Assembly (NCBI GenBank): GCA_029782225.1
Contig: JAKOVF010000386.1
Location: 1-64,000, forward strand
Source: Chloroflexota bacterium
GTDB lineage: Bacteria; Chloroflexota; Anaerolineae; Anaerolineales; Villigracilaceae
Direction: 5' to 3'
Length of the DNA stretch: 64,000 nucleotides
Part shown: positions 7,851 through 14,572 of the stretch, piece by piece
Numbering within the stretch: the first letter of the stretch is position 1
Layout of the letters: the number at the start of each line of letters is the position of its first letter
The notes under the pieces: generated by a model
The model's database searches: none
Seen by the model: only the letters and a program-made list of their open reading frames with translations
Told to the model about the DNA's origin: nothing
Program-made: the position numbers and the translations under genes

Positions 7851-8218
7851 TTACTCGGCGGCCTCATCCCGAGGCCGTTTTTGTTTTCGCGCGATCTCAT
7901 AAGAGCGGCGCAGCAGGTCGATGGCCTTTTGCCCATCATCTTGTTCACGAACATAGAAGCTGATCCAGCCGGTCTCCGGCAACATGTGATGAGGTTCTGC
8001 GGCTCCTGCAGAAACAATTTCGTCGCGCACTTTCTTGGGAAATGGAACGTCCACCAGATGTTCGCCGTGAATGTGACCGAGCTCGCGTGTGCCAAGCCGA
8101 TATTCTACGCCGCCACACCCGCCCTGGCGGTGCCAGGGAAACGATGTGGCGCGGTGCTGACTCCTTCCCAGGTAAGCAGGGTTTGAGTCGTAGTCTGTTG
8201 TACATTCTTGATCGCCAT
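7851..8218 (-). pseudogene. Luciferase-family (DUF5519-like) protein broken by a palindromic insertion
   Basis: Reading from ATG at 8218 gives MAIKNVQQTTTQTLLTWEGV then STAPHRF; a 23-nt insertion then shifts the frame, after which GGVEYRLGTRELGHIHGEHL and VDVPFPKKVRDEIV continue to a normal stop. Joining the two parts without the insertion restores a protein of about 115 residues with the family's APHRFGG, GHxHG, PFPKKVRDE and PHHxLPETGWISFY motifs. As it stands only a 67-aa C-terminal piece from 8054 could be translated. The family is uncharacterised despite its name. Confidence 0.75.
8115..8137. repeat. 23-nt palindromic insertion in the DUF5519 gene
   Basis: On the minus strand the inserted bases are CCTGGCACCGCCAGGGCGGG plus TGT, whose first part folds as CCCTGGC/GCCAGGG with a 3-nt loop. 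Removing exactly 23 nt restores the conserved APHRFGGVEYRLG reading. The boundary is uncertain by a few bases because of flanking GC repeats. Confidence 0.65.
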
Positions 8219-8357
8219 GTTTTCTGGATGATGTTTTGCCCTCATTACTTACAAAGCACCGAAATATGCCCCAGCTCGCCGTCCTCGGTGGCGACTTGTG
8301 AGACGAGTTTGATCATCTCGTGTTATAAGCTAAAACCTTATTGGAAAGGAAAAACCA

Positions 8358-9053
8358 ATGCGCCGTATTCATACTTTACTGGCTGTGCAATCCCTGGTCG
8401 CAATCCTCGTTTCGATTAACCGCCTCGGCACATGGACTCTGGGTTACGTCCTGCCCAACCAATTCCTGCGCTGGGTGGACTTCAACAACATGCTCATCCT
8501 GCCGCTGATCAGCCTGGTGGCCTTTTATCTCCTCAAGAAAACAATCGAATACGACTCGCCTGCCCGCGAAGGTGCGGGCCATCTTGCATTGAATTTGATC
8601 TTCATCGTCGGTGTTTACCTGCTCGCCGCCAGTTATGGTGACCATGAAGTGACCAATTACTTGCACATCCGTTTTTGCTCGAATGATTCCACGAGTGACC
8701 TGTGCCGCATTATCATCTTCAATGATGATGAATTCGGTCACTGGGTCTTCTTTACCGGCTTCGTGATGATGAACGCGGCACTGCTTTTCCTGCAAAATCT
8801 GTTCCCTCATAAAGAAATGCTATCCAAAACAGACGTCGGTCTGCTGCTCCTCAACTCCCTTTTCCTCGGCGCGGGCGTTCTGGCAAATCTTGGCTTCGAG
8901 GAGATTGGCCTGGATTTATACGTTGTTGCTGTGCTGGCTCTCCTCTCCGCTTATCTTCTGTGGAGGCGCGGCGGGCAGCCGCTGTTCATCTATTACACCG
9001 CGGCATACTGGTTCGGATTGATTACAAGCATCATTGCGCAGGCTGTCAGATAG
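8358..9053 (+). CDS. Multi-pass membrane protein of unknown function
   Basis: 231 residues with about six hydrophobic segments (for example LLAVQSLVAILVSI, LILPLISLVAFYLL, LALNLIFIVGVYLLAASYG, FTGFVMMNAALLFL and VGLLLLNSLFLGAGVL). Between segments 3 and 4 sits an acidic/His-rich loop (ASYGDHEVTNYLHIRF, then FNDDEFGHWVF) that could bind metal and includes two cysteines (CSNDSTSDLC). I do not recognise the family. The start ATG follows TTGGAAAGGAAAAACC, a good ribosome-binding site. It stands alone and ends at a strong terminator. Confidence 0.7.
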   Translation: MRRIHTLLAVQSLVAILVSINRLGTWTLGYVLPNQFLRWVDFNNMLILPLISLVAFYLLKKTIEYDSPAREGAGHLALNLIFIVGVYLLAASYGDHEVTNYLHIRFCSNDSTSDLCRIIIFNDDEFGHWVFFTGFVMMNAALLFLQNLFPHKEMLSKTDVGLLLLNSLFLGAGVLANLGFEEIGLDLYVVAVLALLSAYLLWRRGGQPLFIYYTAAYWFGLITSIIAQAVR

Positions 9054-9073
9054 ATTGTCATTAAGCAAAAATA

Positions 9074-9109
9074 TGACCCACCCCAAATCTCAAAATTCGG
9101 GGTGGGTCA
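9074..9109. terminator. Terminator hairpin
   Basis: TGACCCACCCC and GGGGTGGGTCA form an 11-bp stem with a 14-nt loop, placed between two convergent genes. It probably serves both. Confidence 0.7.
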
Positions 9110-9198
9110 GCGATTAAGAAAGAGGGATGCTGACAAACGCAGATTTCCCTTTTTGAATTAGCCAGATCAGAATTCTCTCTGCGTCCAGATTTGTGCTC

Positions 9199-9879
9199 TT
9201 ATGCTTTCTTCCCTTCCATGTCAAAACCCGGAATGCGCGAGGTCCTTTCCAGCCAGCGCAGGAACGCATCGAGCAAGTACACGATGGCAAGGTAGACCAC
9301 CGCTACTGCCAGATACGCGCCGATGGGATTATAGGTCTGCGCTGCGATGGACTTGGCCTTTGTCATTAATTCTGGAACTGCGATCAGGAAGACCACAGCG
9401 GTGGATTTCAGCAGTGACACAGGCTCATTCGACCAGGCGGGAATTGCCAGCCTGAGCGCTTGCGGGAGAATGACATGCCAGATGACCTTGAAACGCGACA
9501 TTCCAATCGCGCGCCCGGCCATCATCTGTCCATCGCCGATGGCGAGGATGGAGCCGCGCAAGTATTCAGCCTGATAGGCACCGCTGTTCAATCCCAGTGC
9601 AAGGAACGCGGAGAGCTCGCGTGAGAACGTAACGCCCAATCCAGGCAGGCCATAGTAGATAATGAAGAGCTGCATCAGCAGGGGAGTGCCGCGAAACAGT
9701 TCTATGTAGCCGATGGCGAGTCCACGCCAAAATTTGCTGCCGTAGACGCGTGCATAGGCGGCCAGGAGTCCCAGCACGAAGCCCGCGGTTACGCCTTCAG
9801 CGGTGAGGATAAGCGTAACCCCCGCGCCCTTCATCAGGTCCGGCAGGAAGCGGATGAAGAATGAAACGAAATCGCTCAT
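9199..9879 (-). CDS. Polar amino acid ABC transporter permease (second permease)
   Basis: About 226 residues of the HisM/GlnP family. It has a [18 protein letters not shown] entry helix, the [21 protein letters not shown] motif after helix 3 and the EAA-type loop [20 protein letters not shown] that docks onto the ATPase. The ATG at 9879 (MSDFVSFF) overlaps the ATPase stop codon (ATGA) and has AAAGGA upstream. It forms the membrane channel with the other permease at 10664-11302. Confidence 0.9.
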   Translation of the reverse strand: MSDFVSFFIRFLPDLMKGAGVTLILTAEGVTAGFVLGLLAAYARVYGSKFWRGLAIGYIELFRGTPLLMQLFIIYYGLPGLGVTFSRELSAFLALGLNSGAYQAEYLRGSILAIGDGQMMAGRAIGMSRFKVIWHVILPQALRLAIPAWSNEPVSLLKSTAVVFLIAVPELMTKAKSIAAQTYNPIGAYLAVAVVYLAIVYLLDAFLRWLERTSRIPGFDMEGKKA

Positions 9880-10667
9880 TCCTTTCCGCCCTTCTCTTTT
9901 TCCTTCTTCCCATACAACTCGGTGATCTTCCACAAAAACCCACGCGTGCGGTCGTGTTTTGGATGATAGAACAAGTCGTCGGGCGCGCCTTCTTCGACGA
10001 TGCTGCCCTTTTCCATGAACACGATTCGATCAGCAACCTCGCGGGCGAATCCCATTTCGTGCGTGACGACCAGCATGGTCATATGGTCGCGCGCGAGTTT
10101 TTCCATGACGCCAAGCACCTCACCTATTAACTCGGGGTCCAGCGCGGACGTGGGTTCATCGAAGAGCATCACGCGCGGGTCCATCGCGAGCGCGCGTGCG
10201 ATTGCCACACGCTGCTGCTGTCCGCCTGAGAGTTGACCGGGATAATGGTCAGCGCGGTCGGCGAGGCCGACTCGGTTCAATTCTTCCATCGCTTTGGTCT
10301 TCGCCTGTTCTTTCGGCATTTTCTTGACCTTGGTCAATCCGAGCATGACGTTATCGAGCGCGGTCAGGTGGTTGAAGAGCAGGAAGTTTTGGAAGACCAT
10401 GCCAATGTGCTGACGGACTTTGTCCTGGTCGTGACCCTTGGCGGTGATTTCGTTCCCGTCAAGGAAGACCTGTCCGCCATCGTGTGGAGTCAACAGGTTG
10501 ATACAGCGGAGCAAAGTGCTTTTGCCGGTTCCACTTGGACCGATGATGACGATCGTCTCACCCTCGTTGACCTTGAGATTGATGTCTTTGAAGATGACAT
10601 TCTGGCCGTAGATCTTGGTCAGGTCGCGAGTCTCTAAAATGGGACTGGTCATGAGAAGCTCCGTCAT
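9876..10667 (-). CDS. Polar amino acid ABC transporter ATPase
   Basis: 263 residues with Walker [11 protein letters not shown]-loop region [15 protein letters not shown], signature LSGGQQQR, Walker [15 protein letters not shown] and switch [18 protein letters not shown]. This is the GlnQ/HisP family that energises uptake of polar amino acids. The start overlaps the preceding permease stop by four bases and its own stop overlaps the next permease start, so all three are translationally coupled. An internal ATG six codons in (MTSPILET) is an alternative start. Confidence 0.93.
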   Translation of the reverse strand: MTELLMTSPILETRDLTKIYGQNVIFKDINLKVNEGETIVIIGPSGTGKSTLLRCINLLTPHDGGQVFLDGNEITAKGHDQDKVRQHIGMVFQNFLLFNHLTALDNVMLGLTKVKKMPKEQAKTKAMEELNRVGLADRADHYPGQLSGGQQQRVAIARALAMDPRVMLFDEPTSALDPELIGEVLGVMEKLARDHMTMLVVTHEMGFAREVADRIVFMEKGSIVEEGAPDDLFYHPKHDRTRGFLWKITELYGKKEKEKGGKE

Positions 10668-11302
10668 TGGTGAGTGGGTAACTTCGTCCGCTCGGATAAA
10701 TAATCGAGGGCGCGGTTGGTAGCGAAGACCAAAACAAAATAAATGAGAGCAGCCGTCCCGTAGGCGAGGAACGGTTGTTGTGTTGTGGCGGAAAGCTGCT
10801 GCGCACGCCGCAAAATCTCAGGGACGCCTAGCGCGTACACGAGAGATGAGTCCTTCAAGACAATGGATGCCTCGTTCGACCACGGCGGGATCGCGAGACG
10901 CAGCGCTTGCGGCAAAACGACATACTGGATCGCCTGCAGGCGGCTCATGCCAACCGCGCGGGCGGCAGTCATTTGCCCACCGCCGACTGCGAGCAGCGCA
11001 CCGCGCAGGATTTCCATCTGATAGGCGCTGCTGACGATGCCAAGTGACAGGGAGCCAGCCCAGAAAGGCGAGAGGTTGATGCTGCCGGAAATGATGAAAT
11101 AAAGAATGAAGAGCAAAACGATGGGCGGTACGCCGCGCATCAAGAGACTGTAGGCCGCGGCGACGCGATTAAGAATTTTCCCCCCGTAGGTATGCACCAG
11201 CGCCATGAGCAAACCGATAATCAAACCGAACGGCAGCGCAACCAATGTTACCCCCACGGTGATAGCCGTGCCCTGGACGATGTAGGAAAAGAAGTTGCCC
11301 AT
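10664..11302 (-). CDS. Polar amino acid ABC transporter permease (first permease)
   Basis: About 212 residues of the HisQ family, with [22 protein letters not shown], the [19 protein letters not shown] motif and the EAA loop [22 protein letters not shown]. The ATG at 11302 is preferred, though a TTG two codons upstream is possible. A perfect 30-bp palindrome sits immediately before the start, leaving no obvious ribosome-binding site; folding of the palindrome may affect translation relative to the upstream binding-protein gene. Confidence 0.88.
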   Translation of the reverse strand: MGNFFSYIVQGTAITVGVTLVALPFGLIIGLLMALVHTYGGKILNRVAAAYSLLMRGVPPIVLLFILYFIISGSINLSPFWAGSLSLGIVSSAYQMEILRGALLAVGGGQMTAARAVGMSRLQAIQYVVLPQALRLAIPPWSNEASIVLKDSSLVYALGVPEILRRAQQLSATTQQPFLAYGTAALIYFVLVFATNRALDYLSERTKLPTHQ

Positions 11303-11309
11303 TTGCAAC

Positions 11310-11339
11310 CATAGGGGCGGACCGCGGTCCGCCCCTATG
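11310..11339. repeat. Perfect 30-bp palindrome between binding protein and permease
   Basis: CATAGGGGCGGACCG is followed directly by its exact complement with no loop. It lies between the stop of the solute-binding protein and the start of the permease. In transporter operons such hairpins often protect the 3' end of the abundant binding-protein message; that role is inferred here. Confidence 0.75.
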
Positions 11340-11345
11340 AATTAT

Positions 11346-12137
11346 TTATTCAACAAAGTATTTCACAGCAAGTTGATCAATGAAACCTTCATCTTTCAAT
11401 TGTTTAAGGATGTCATTGATTGCTTGCTGAAGTTCCTTGTCGCCGTTGGGGATGACGATGTTCATCGGGCCGCTGGAGAGCACACCGTGGTAGACGACCA
11501 ATCCGCCCAGTTGCTTGACGAGCGCCTGCGCGGGGACGTAGTCGGACATCATCACATCGATGCGGCCGTTCTTGAGATCGAGCATGGCCTGGTCGACGCG
11601 GTCGTAGCGGAAGATATTCTCCTCGGGCAATTTGCCAGTTTTGATGAGATTATCGGTCAGCCAGGAATCCTGGGTTGTTCCCGTTTGCACGCCGACTTTG
11701 TAGGCGGCCACATCTTCAGGGTTGACGATTGTGCCGGCAAAGCCTTCGGCGACGGTGAATGCATCTTCAGAAGTGTAGTAGGCTTCGGAGAAGTCAATCG
11801 TCTGATCGCGTTCTTCGCTATAGTTGAAGGCGGAAATGGACGCGTCGATCTTGCCTTCCTGCACGGCGGCGATCAGGCTATCGAAGGGCATGTCCACCCA
11901 TTCGAGTTTCACGCCAAGGCGTTTGGCGATTTCGGTCATCAGATCAACGTCAAAGCCAACCTTGTTGCCGCTGGCATCCACAGACTCAAACGGAGGATAA
12001 TCGGCGGAAGTGCCGATCTTGATCACGCCGGCCTGTTTAATGGCTTCCAGGTGATTGGCTGCCTTGGCGCCCCCACATGCACTGAGCAAAAGGCTCGCGG
12101 CGACGAGCAGCGAAACGAGAACCACAATGCGCTTCAT
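11346..12137 (-). CDS. Amino acid ABC transporter substrate-binding lipoprotein
   Basis: 263 residues. The ATG at 12137 gives a lipoprotein signal MKRIVVLVSLLVAASLLLSAC with the lipobox Cys, and GAAAGGAT lies upstream. The mature part has family-3 binding-protein marks: GVIKIGTSADYPPFE, GFDVDLMTEIAKRLGVKLEWVDMPFDSLI, the sugar/amino-acid clamp ISAFNYSEERDQTIDFSEAYY and the hinge VGVQTGTTQDSW. It captures a polar amino acid at the outer face of the membrane. It is the first gene of the importer operon and lies behind a promoter at 12199-12227. Confidence 0.92.
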   Translation of the reverse strand: MKRIVVLVSLLVAASLLLSACGGAKAANHLEAIKQAGVIKIGTSADYPPFESVDASGNKVGFDVDLMTEIAKRLGVKLEWVDMPFDSLIAAVQEGKIDASISAFNYSEERDQTIDFSEAYYTSEDAFTVAEGFAGTIVNPEDVAAYKVGVQTGTTQDSWLTDNLIKTGKLPEENIFRYDRVDQAMLDLKNGRIDVMMSDYVPAQALVKQLGGLVVYHGVLSSGPMNIVIPNGDKELQQAINDILKQLKDEGFIDQLAVKYFVE

Positions 12138-12198
12138 ATTTATCCTTTCAAGAGCTGTATTGAAAATGTGAGAAGTGCCCATGAAACGGGCTGTTTTG

Positions 12199-12242
12199 AC
12201 TATAGATGTAGATTGTCTGACAGACAAGTGAACATTGTCACA
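12199..12242 (-). promoter_or_regulatory. Promoter with palindromic operator and CRP/FNR-like site
   Basis: On the minus strand, TTGTCT (12222-12227) and TATAGT (12199-12204) are spaced by 17 bases. A 15-base palindrome TTGTCTGACAGACAA (12213-12227) overlaps the -35. Just upstream, AGTGA-N6-TCACA (12227-12242) matches the CRP consensus core and is centred about 42 bases before the expected start site, the class II activator position. A regulated promoter for the amino acid importer is inferred. Confidence 0.55.
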
Positions 12243-12275
12243 AATATTCTTGCCCCCATATCACAACTTGTGATT

Positions 12276-12312
12276 GTCATTGCAAGCGACTATACGGAGC
12301 GAAGCAATCTCC
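12276..12312. repeat. Dispersed repeat, TGTCATTGC...GAAGCAATCTCC family (copy 1)
   Basis: The ends TTGTCATTGCAAGCG and GCGAAGCAATCTCC match the copies at 17944 and 21585. This is a short intergenic palindromic repeat of a kind seen in many bacterial genomes. Confidence 0.6.
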
Positions 12313-12330
12313 TTTTGCCAGGGAAATAGC

Positions 12331-13245
12331 TTAGACTCGCAGGAATTTCGCGATGGCGGGTTCTATCTCGGTGAGCTGTTGGATCTCTGAAAACCCCCGC
12401 CGCGCATCGGAATTACCCATTACCAATAGCGGCACGTTGGCGTCGGTGTGCCGCCGTGTGGACAAATCTTCCATGTTGCCGTGGTCGGAGGTGAGCACGA
12501 TCAGACCTTCTTCAAGCTGCCACGCTTCGAGCAGGCCCTTCAACACCTCGTTGAATACTTCCAGTTGACGCACTGCCCAGGGCATATCCTGTTTGTGACC
12601 GGCGTAATCGCTGGCCCAGTATTCGAAGAGAGAATAATCGTACTGCCGGGCGAGTTCAGCCAGTTTTCGCCCCGCTTCCAGTGGTTGATACACGGGAGTG
12701 TCAGCGAATCCCAGCATTTGAAGCCAGCCTTCGCCTGTGAAATCTGCGGCGAGGGCGCGGCCCGCGTACAGGTCATCTTTGGTGAAGAGGGGAATGCCGG
12801 CATTGGTCACCGCCAGCGGAATGGACGAATACAGTCGTTTCCCGGATTCAATCCCACCAAAATAGCGGGGTGGATAGGCATTGAGCAGTGCCGCTTTCTT
12901 TCCGGCCTTCACAGTTTTGGAAAAGATCGTTGCGCCGTTCAAATATTTCGCGACCTCCGGGTTTGGCTTCGGACCGTAGTGGTAGCCAAGTTCCGCAGGG
13001 ATATTTGTCCCTGTGAGTAGAATCGCCTGTCCCGTTGCGGATTGAGGCAAACCGCTAACACCGACGCTCGCATCTACGGCGAGCAGAGAAGCGCGGTCGC
13101 TGTGGAATGGCGCGGCGTGACGTGTAAGAGGCCCACCGCCGATGAGTTGATTCAGGAAGGGAGTTTTAGCGCGTGCGAAAGGATTGATCTCGGGATCATT
13201 TTCGCCGAGTCCAATGCCATCGAGGAAGAGGAAGAGAATTCGCAT
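12331..13245 (-). CDS. Alkaline-phosphatase-superfamily metalloenzyme (phosphoglycerate/phosphopentomutase-like)
   Basis: 304 residues. Metal ligands of the superfamily are visible: the N-terminal LFLDGIGLGENDPEINP, nucleophile region SGLPQSATGQAILLTG, the D-x-x-GH of YWASDYAGHKQD, and TSDHGNMED followed by RHTDANVPLLVMG. This is the core of cofactor-independent phosphoglycerate mutases without their large inserted domain, so it is shorter than GpmI (about 510 aa) and phosphopentomutase (about 390 aa). It is usually annotated simply as a metalloenzyme domain protein; the substrate is unknown. It stands alone on the minus strand. Confidence 0.8.
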   Translation of the reverse strand: MRILFLFLDGIGLGENDPEINPFARAKTPFLNQLIGGGPLTRHAAPFHSDRASLLAVDASVGVSGLPQSATGQAILLTGTNIPAELGYHYGPKPNPEVAKYLNGATIFSKTVKAGKKAALLNAYPPRYFGGIESGKRLYSSIPLAVTNAGIPLFTKDDLYAGRALAADFTGEGWLQMLGFADTPVYQPLEAGRKLAELARQYDYSLFEYWASDYAGHKQDMPWAVRQLEVFNEVLKGLLEAWQLEEGLIVLTSDHGNMEDLSTRRHTDANVPLLVMGNSDARRGFSEIQQLTEIEPAIAKFLRV

Positions 13246-13261
13246 ACCGGTAAATAGTTAC

Positions 13262-13376
13262 ATTCGCGTAGAGCGGAGCCGTAGGCGCAGTCGAAGCGCG
13301 GATGCCGAAGAACATAGAGTTTATTTGAAACCTGTCCTTCGACTACATTCGTCGCGACAAACGCTCCTCATTCCGC
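13262..13376. repeat. Intergenic repeat region of GAGCGGA/TCCTGAGCGGA type
   Basis: Holds GCGTAGAGCGGAGCC, GCAGTCGAAGCG, CTGTCCTTCGACTACATTCG and ATTCCGCTCAGGACG, short units typical of dispersed intergenic repeats. The last unit runs into the methyltransferase gene and supplies its stop codon (TCGTCCTGA on the minus strand). Confidence 0.5.
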
Positions 13377-13940
13377 TCAGGACGAAGATTTCTGATATAA
13401 AAACCACGCCGAAGGCCGTTCACGTTTGTCCCAGCCGTCCTGGCGGTGGACAAGGGTCAGGCCTCTGGCTGAGATCTTTTCAAGGTCAGCCTCAGCCAGA
13501 CCGGGGCCTGAAAGATCCGAGGCGGGCTTGAAGAATCCGTACATGAGCCAGAATCCGCCCGGAACCAGGAGGCGAGTCAGTTGATCAAGATAAGCCGCCT
13601 GATCCTTCACCCCATGAAAACAACCAAGATCAAGGGCGAGGTCGAATTGTTGCTTGAGATCCAATTTCGTGACGTCGCCCACATGGAGATCGGCTTCGAC
13701 TCCGGCATTTCGGATTTTTCGCTTAGCAATCTGGATGGCGCGGATGGCGAAATCTATACCTGTGACCTGCCAGCCTGCCTTCACCAGCGTGATGATATTT
13801 GTGCCTGTTCCACAACCCAGGTCGATCGCGCGGCCGGCTGGATGAGTCTGGATAAAATCAAAAAGCTCCGGCGGGGAGATGCCGCTGTCCCAGGGAGCTT
13901 TACCAAAGTAGGAAAAGTTGAACTTAAGCCGACGCAACAT
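13377..13940 (-). CDS. Class I SAM-dependent methyltransferase
   Basis: 187 residues. Motif I is AIDLGCGTGTNIITLV, followed by the acidic post-I TGIDFAIRAIQIAKRK, DLHVGDVTKLD (motif II/III) and LDLGCFHGVKDQAAYLDQLTRLLVPGGFWLMYGF. The N-terminal YFGKAPWDSGISPPELFDFI resembles small-molecule (thiopurine/tellurite-type) methyltransferases more than RNA or protein ones, but the substrate is open. The gene follows the thioredoxin-like gene by 13 bases and probably shares its transcript. Its last codons lie in a dispersed repeat. Confidence 0.85.
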   Translation of the reverse strand: MLRRLKFNFSYFGKAPWDSGISPPELFDFIQTHPAGRAIDLGCGTGTNIITLVKAGWQVTGIDFAIRAIQIAKRKIRNAGVEADLHVGDVTKLDLKQQFDLALDLGCFHGVKDQAAYLDQLTRLLVPGGFWLMYGFFKPASDLSGPGLAEADLEKISARGLTLVHRQDGWDKRERPSAWFLYQKSSS

Positions 13941-13953
13941 AAGGGATCTCGAT

Positions 13954-14439
13954 TTACGGTTTAAGCGAGTCGCGCACCTTCTGCGGGTCGAAGCTGCCGA
14001 TCACACGCCATACCTCGTGGCCCTGCGAGTCAAAGAAAATAAAGGTGGGTGTGTACTCAAAACCGTACACGGGTGCAAGCTCGCGGCCGACAGATTCCTG
14101 AATATTCAAGCGAATAAAGTGAACTCTATCGCCAAGTTCCCCTTCCAACCCATCCACGACGGGCTTCACCGCAGTGCACGTAATTCAATAGGGCGATTGA
14201 AATTCGAGCAGAACCGGCTTGCCAGCGCCGATCATCGCCTGCACAGATTTTGCATCCTTCATGAGCGGCGTCTGGCGCGGGTGGCTGATGACCCAGGCGA
14301 TCAACAGGCCGCCAAGGATCATGCCGAATGCCAGGTAATCTTTCCATTTCGGGCTGTGGGAGAGCAGGACCAGCCCGGATACAATGACCAGGGCCACTGC
14401 GATCAGAAGGAATGAATACTGATTAAAAAAGGACTCCAT
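13954..14439 (-). CDS. Membrane-anchored thioredoxin-like protein with in-frame UGA at the redox cysteine (candidate selenoprotein)
   Basis: Reading through TGA at 14185-14187 gives 161 residues. Two hydrophobic helices (FLLIAVALVIVSGLVLL and YLAFGMILGGLLIAWVI) are followed by a thioredoxin fold: SVQAMIGAGKPVLLEFQSPY, then UGA, then ITC, TAVKPVVDGLEGEL, VIRLNIQ-type strand (VHFIRLNIQ), cis-Pro FEYTPTFIFFDSQG and VIGSFDP. The UGA sits exactly where the first Cys of CxxC belongs, making a UxxC centre, and the frame is intact on both sides. A SECIS-like hairpin follows. The ATG at 14439 has AAAGAG upstream; a GTG at 14454 is also possible. If UGA is not recoded this is a split pseudogene; a TGC/TGT to TGA mutation or base-call error is the alternative. 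Probable role: thiol-disulfide exchange at the membrane. Confidence 0.65.
14155..14187 (-). promoter_or_regulatory. Candidate bacterial SECIS element after UGA
   Basis: Eight bases after the TGA, CACTGCGG pairs with CCGTCGTG (seven of eight positions, one of them G-U) around a six-base loop TGAAGC that has a G at its second position. The apical loop begins about 16 bases after the UGA, inside the range described for bacterial SECIS elements. Fold and spacing were judged by eye. Confidence 0.45.
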
Positions 14440-14491
14440 AATCTCTTTGGACACCCTTCACTGTCACATTTGGCCGGTGACACCGCACACT

Positions 14492-14520
14492 TTGACAATT
14501 CAAGTGACTTCTTTTACAAT
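14492..14520 (+). promoter_or_regulatory. Sigma-70-type promoter of the EF-G paralogue
   Basis: TTGACA (14492-14497), a 17-base spacer and TACAAT (14515-14520). The expected start is near 14527, giving a 5' leader of about 46 bases with AAGGAAGGG before the ATG at 14573. Confidence 0.65.
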
Positions 14521-14572
14521 CACACGGCTATTTGACTTTTTCCCATCCCATTTTGTAAGGAAGGGTTTTTCC

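Noticed and set aside
11295-12329. Plus-strand 344-codon frame across the binding-protein gene
   Set aside because: Low-complexity His/Asp-rich translation without motifs; the minus strand holds the clear lipoprotein gene.
13430-13446. Second copy of the 23-nt palindromic insert, in the methyltransferase gene
   Set aside because: Only CCTGGCGGTG is shared; the coding frame is intact and codes a natural HRQDGWDK segment, so this is coincidence.
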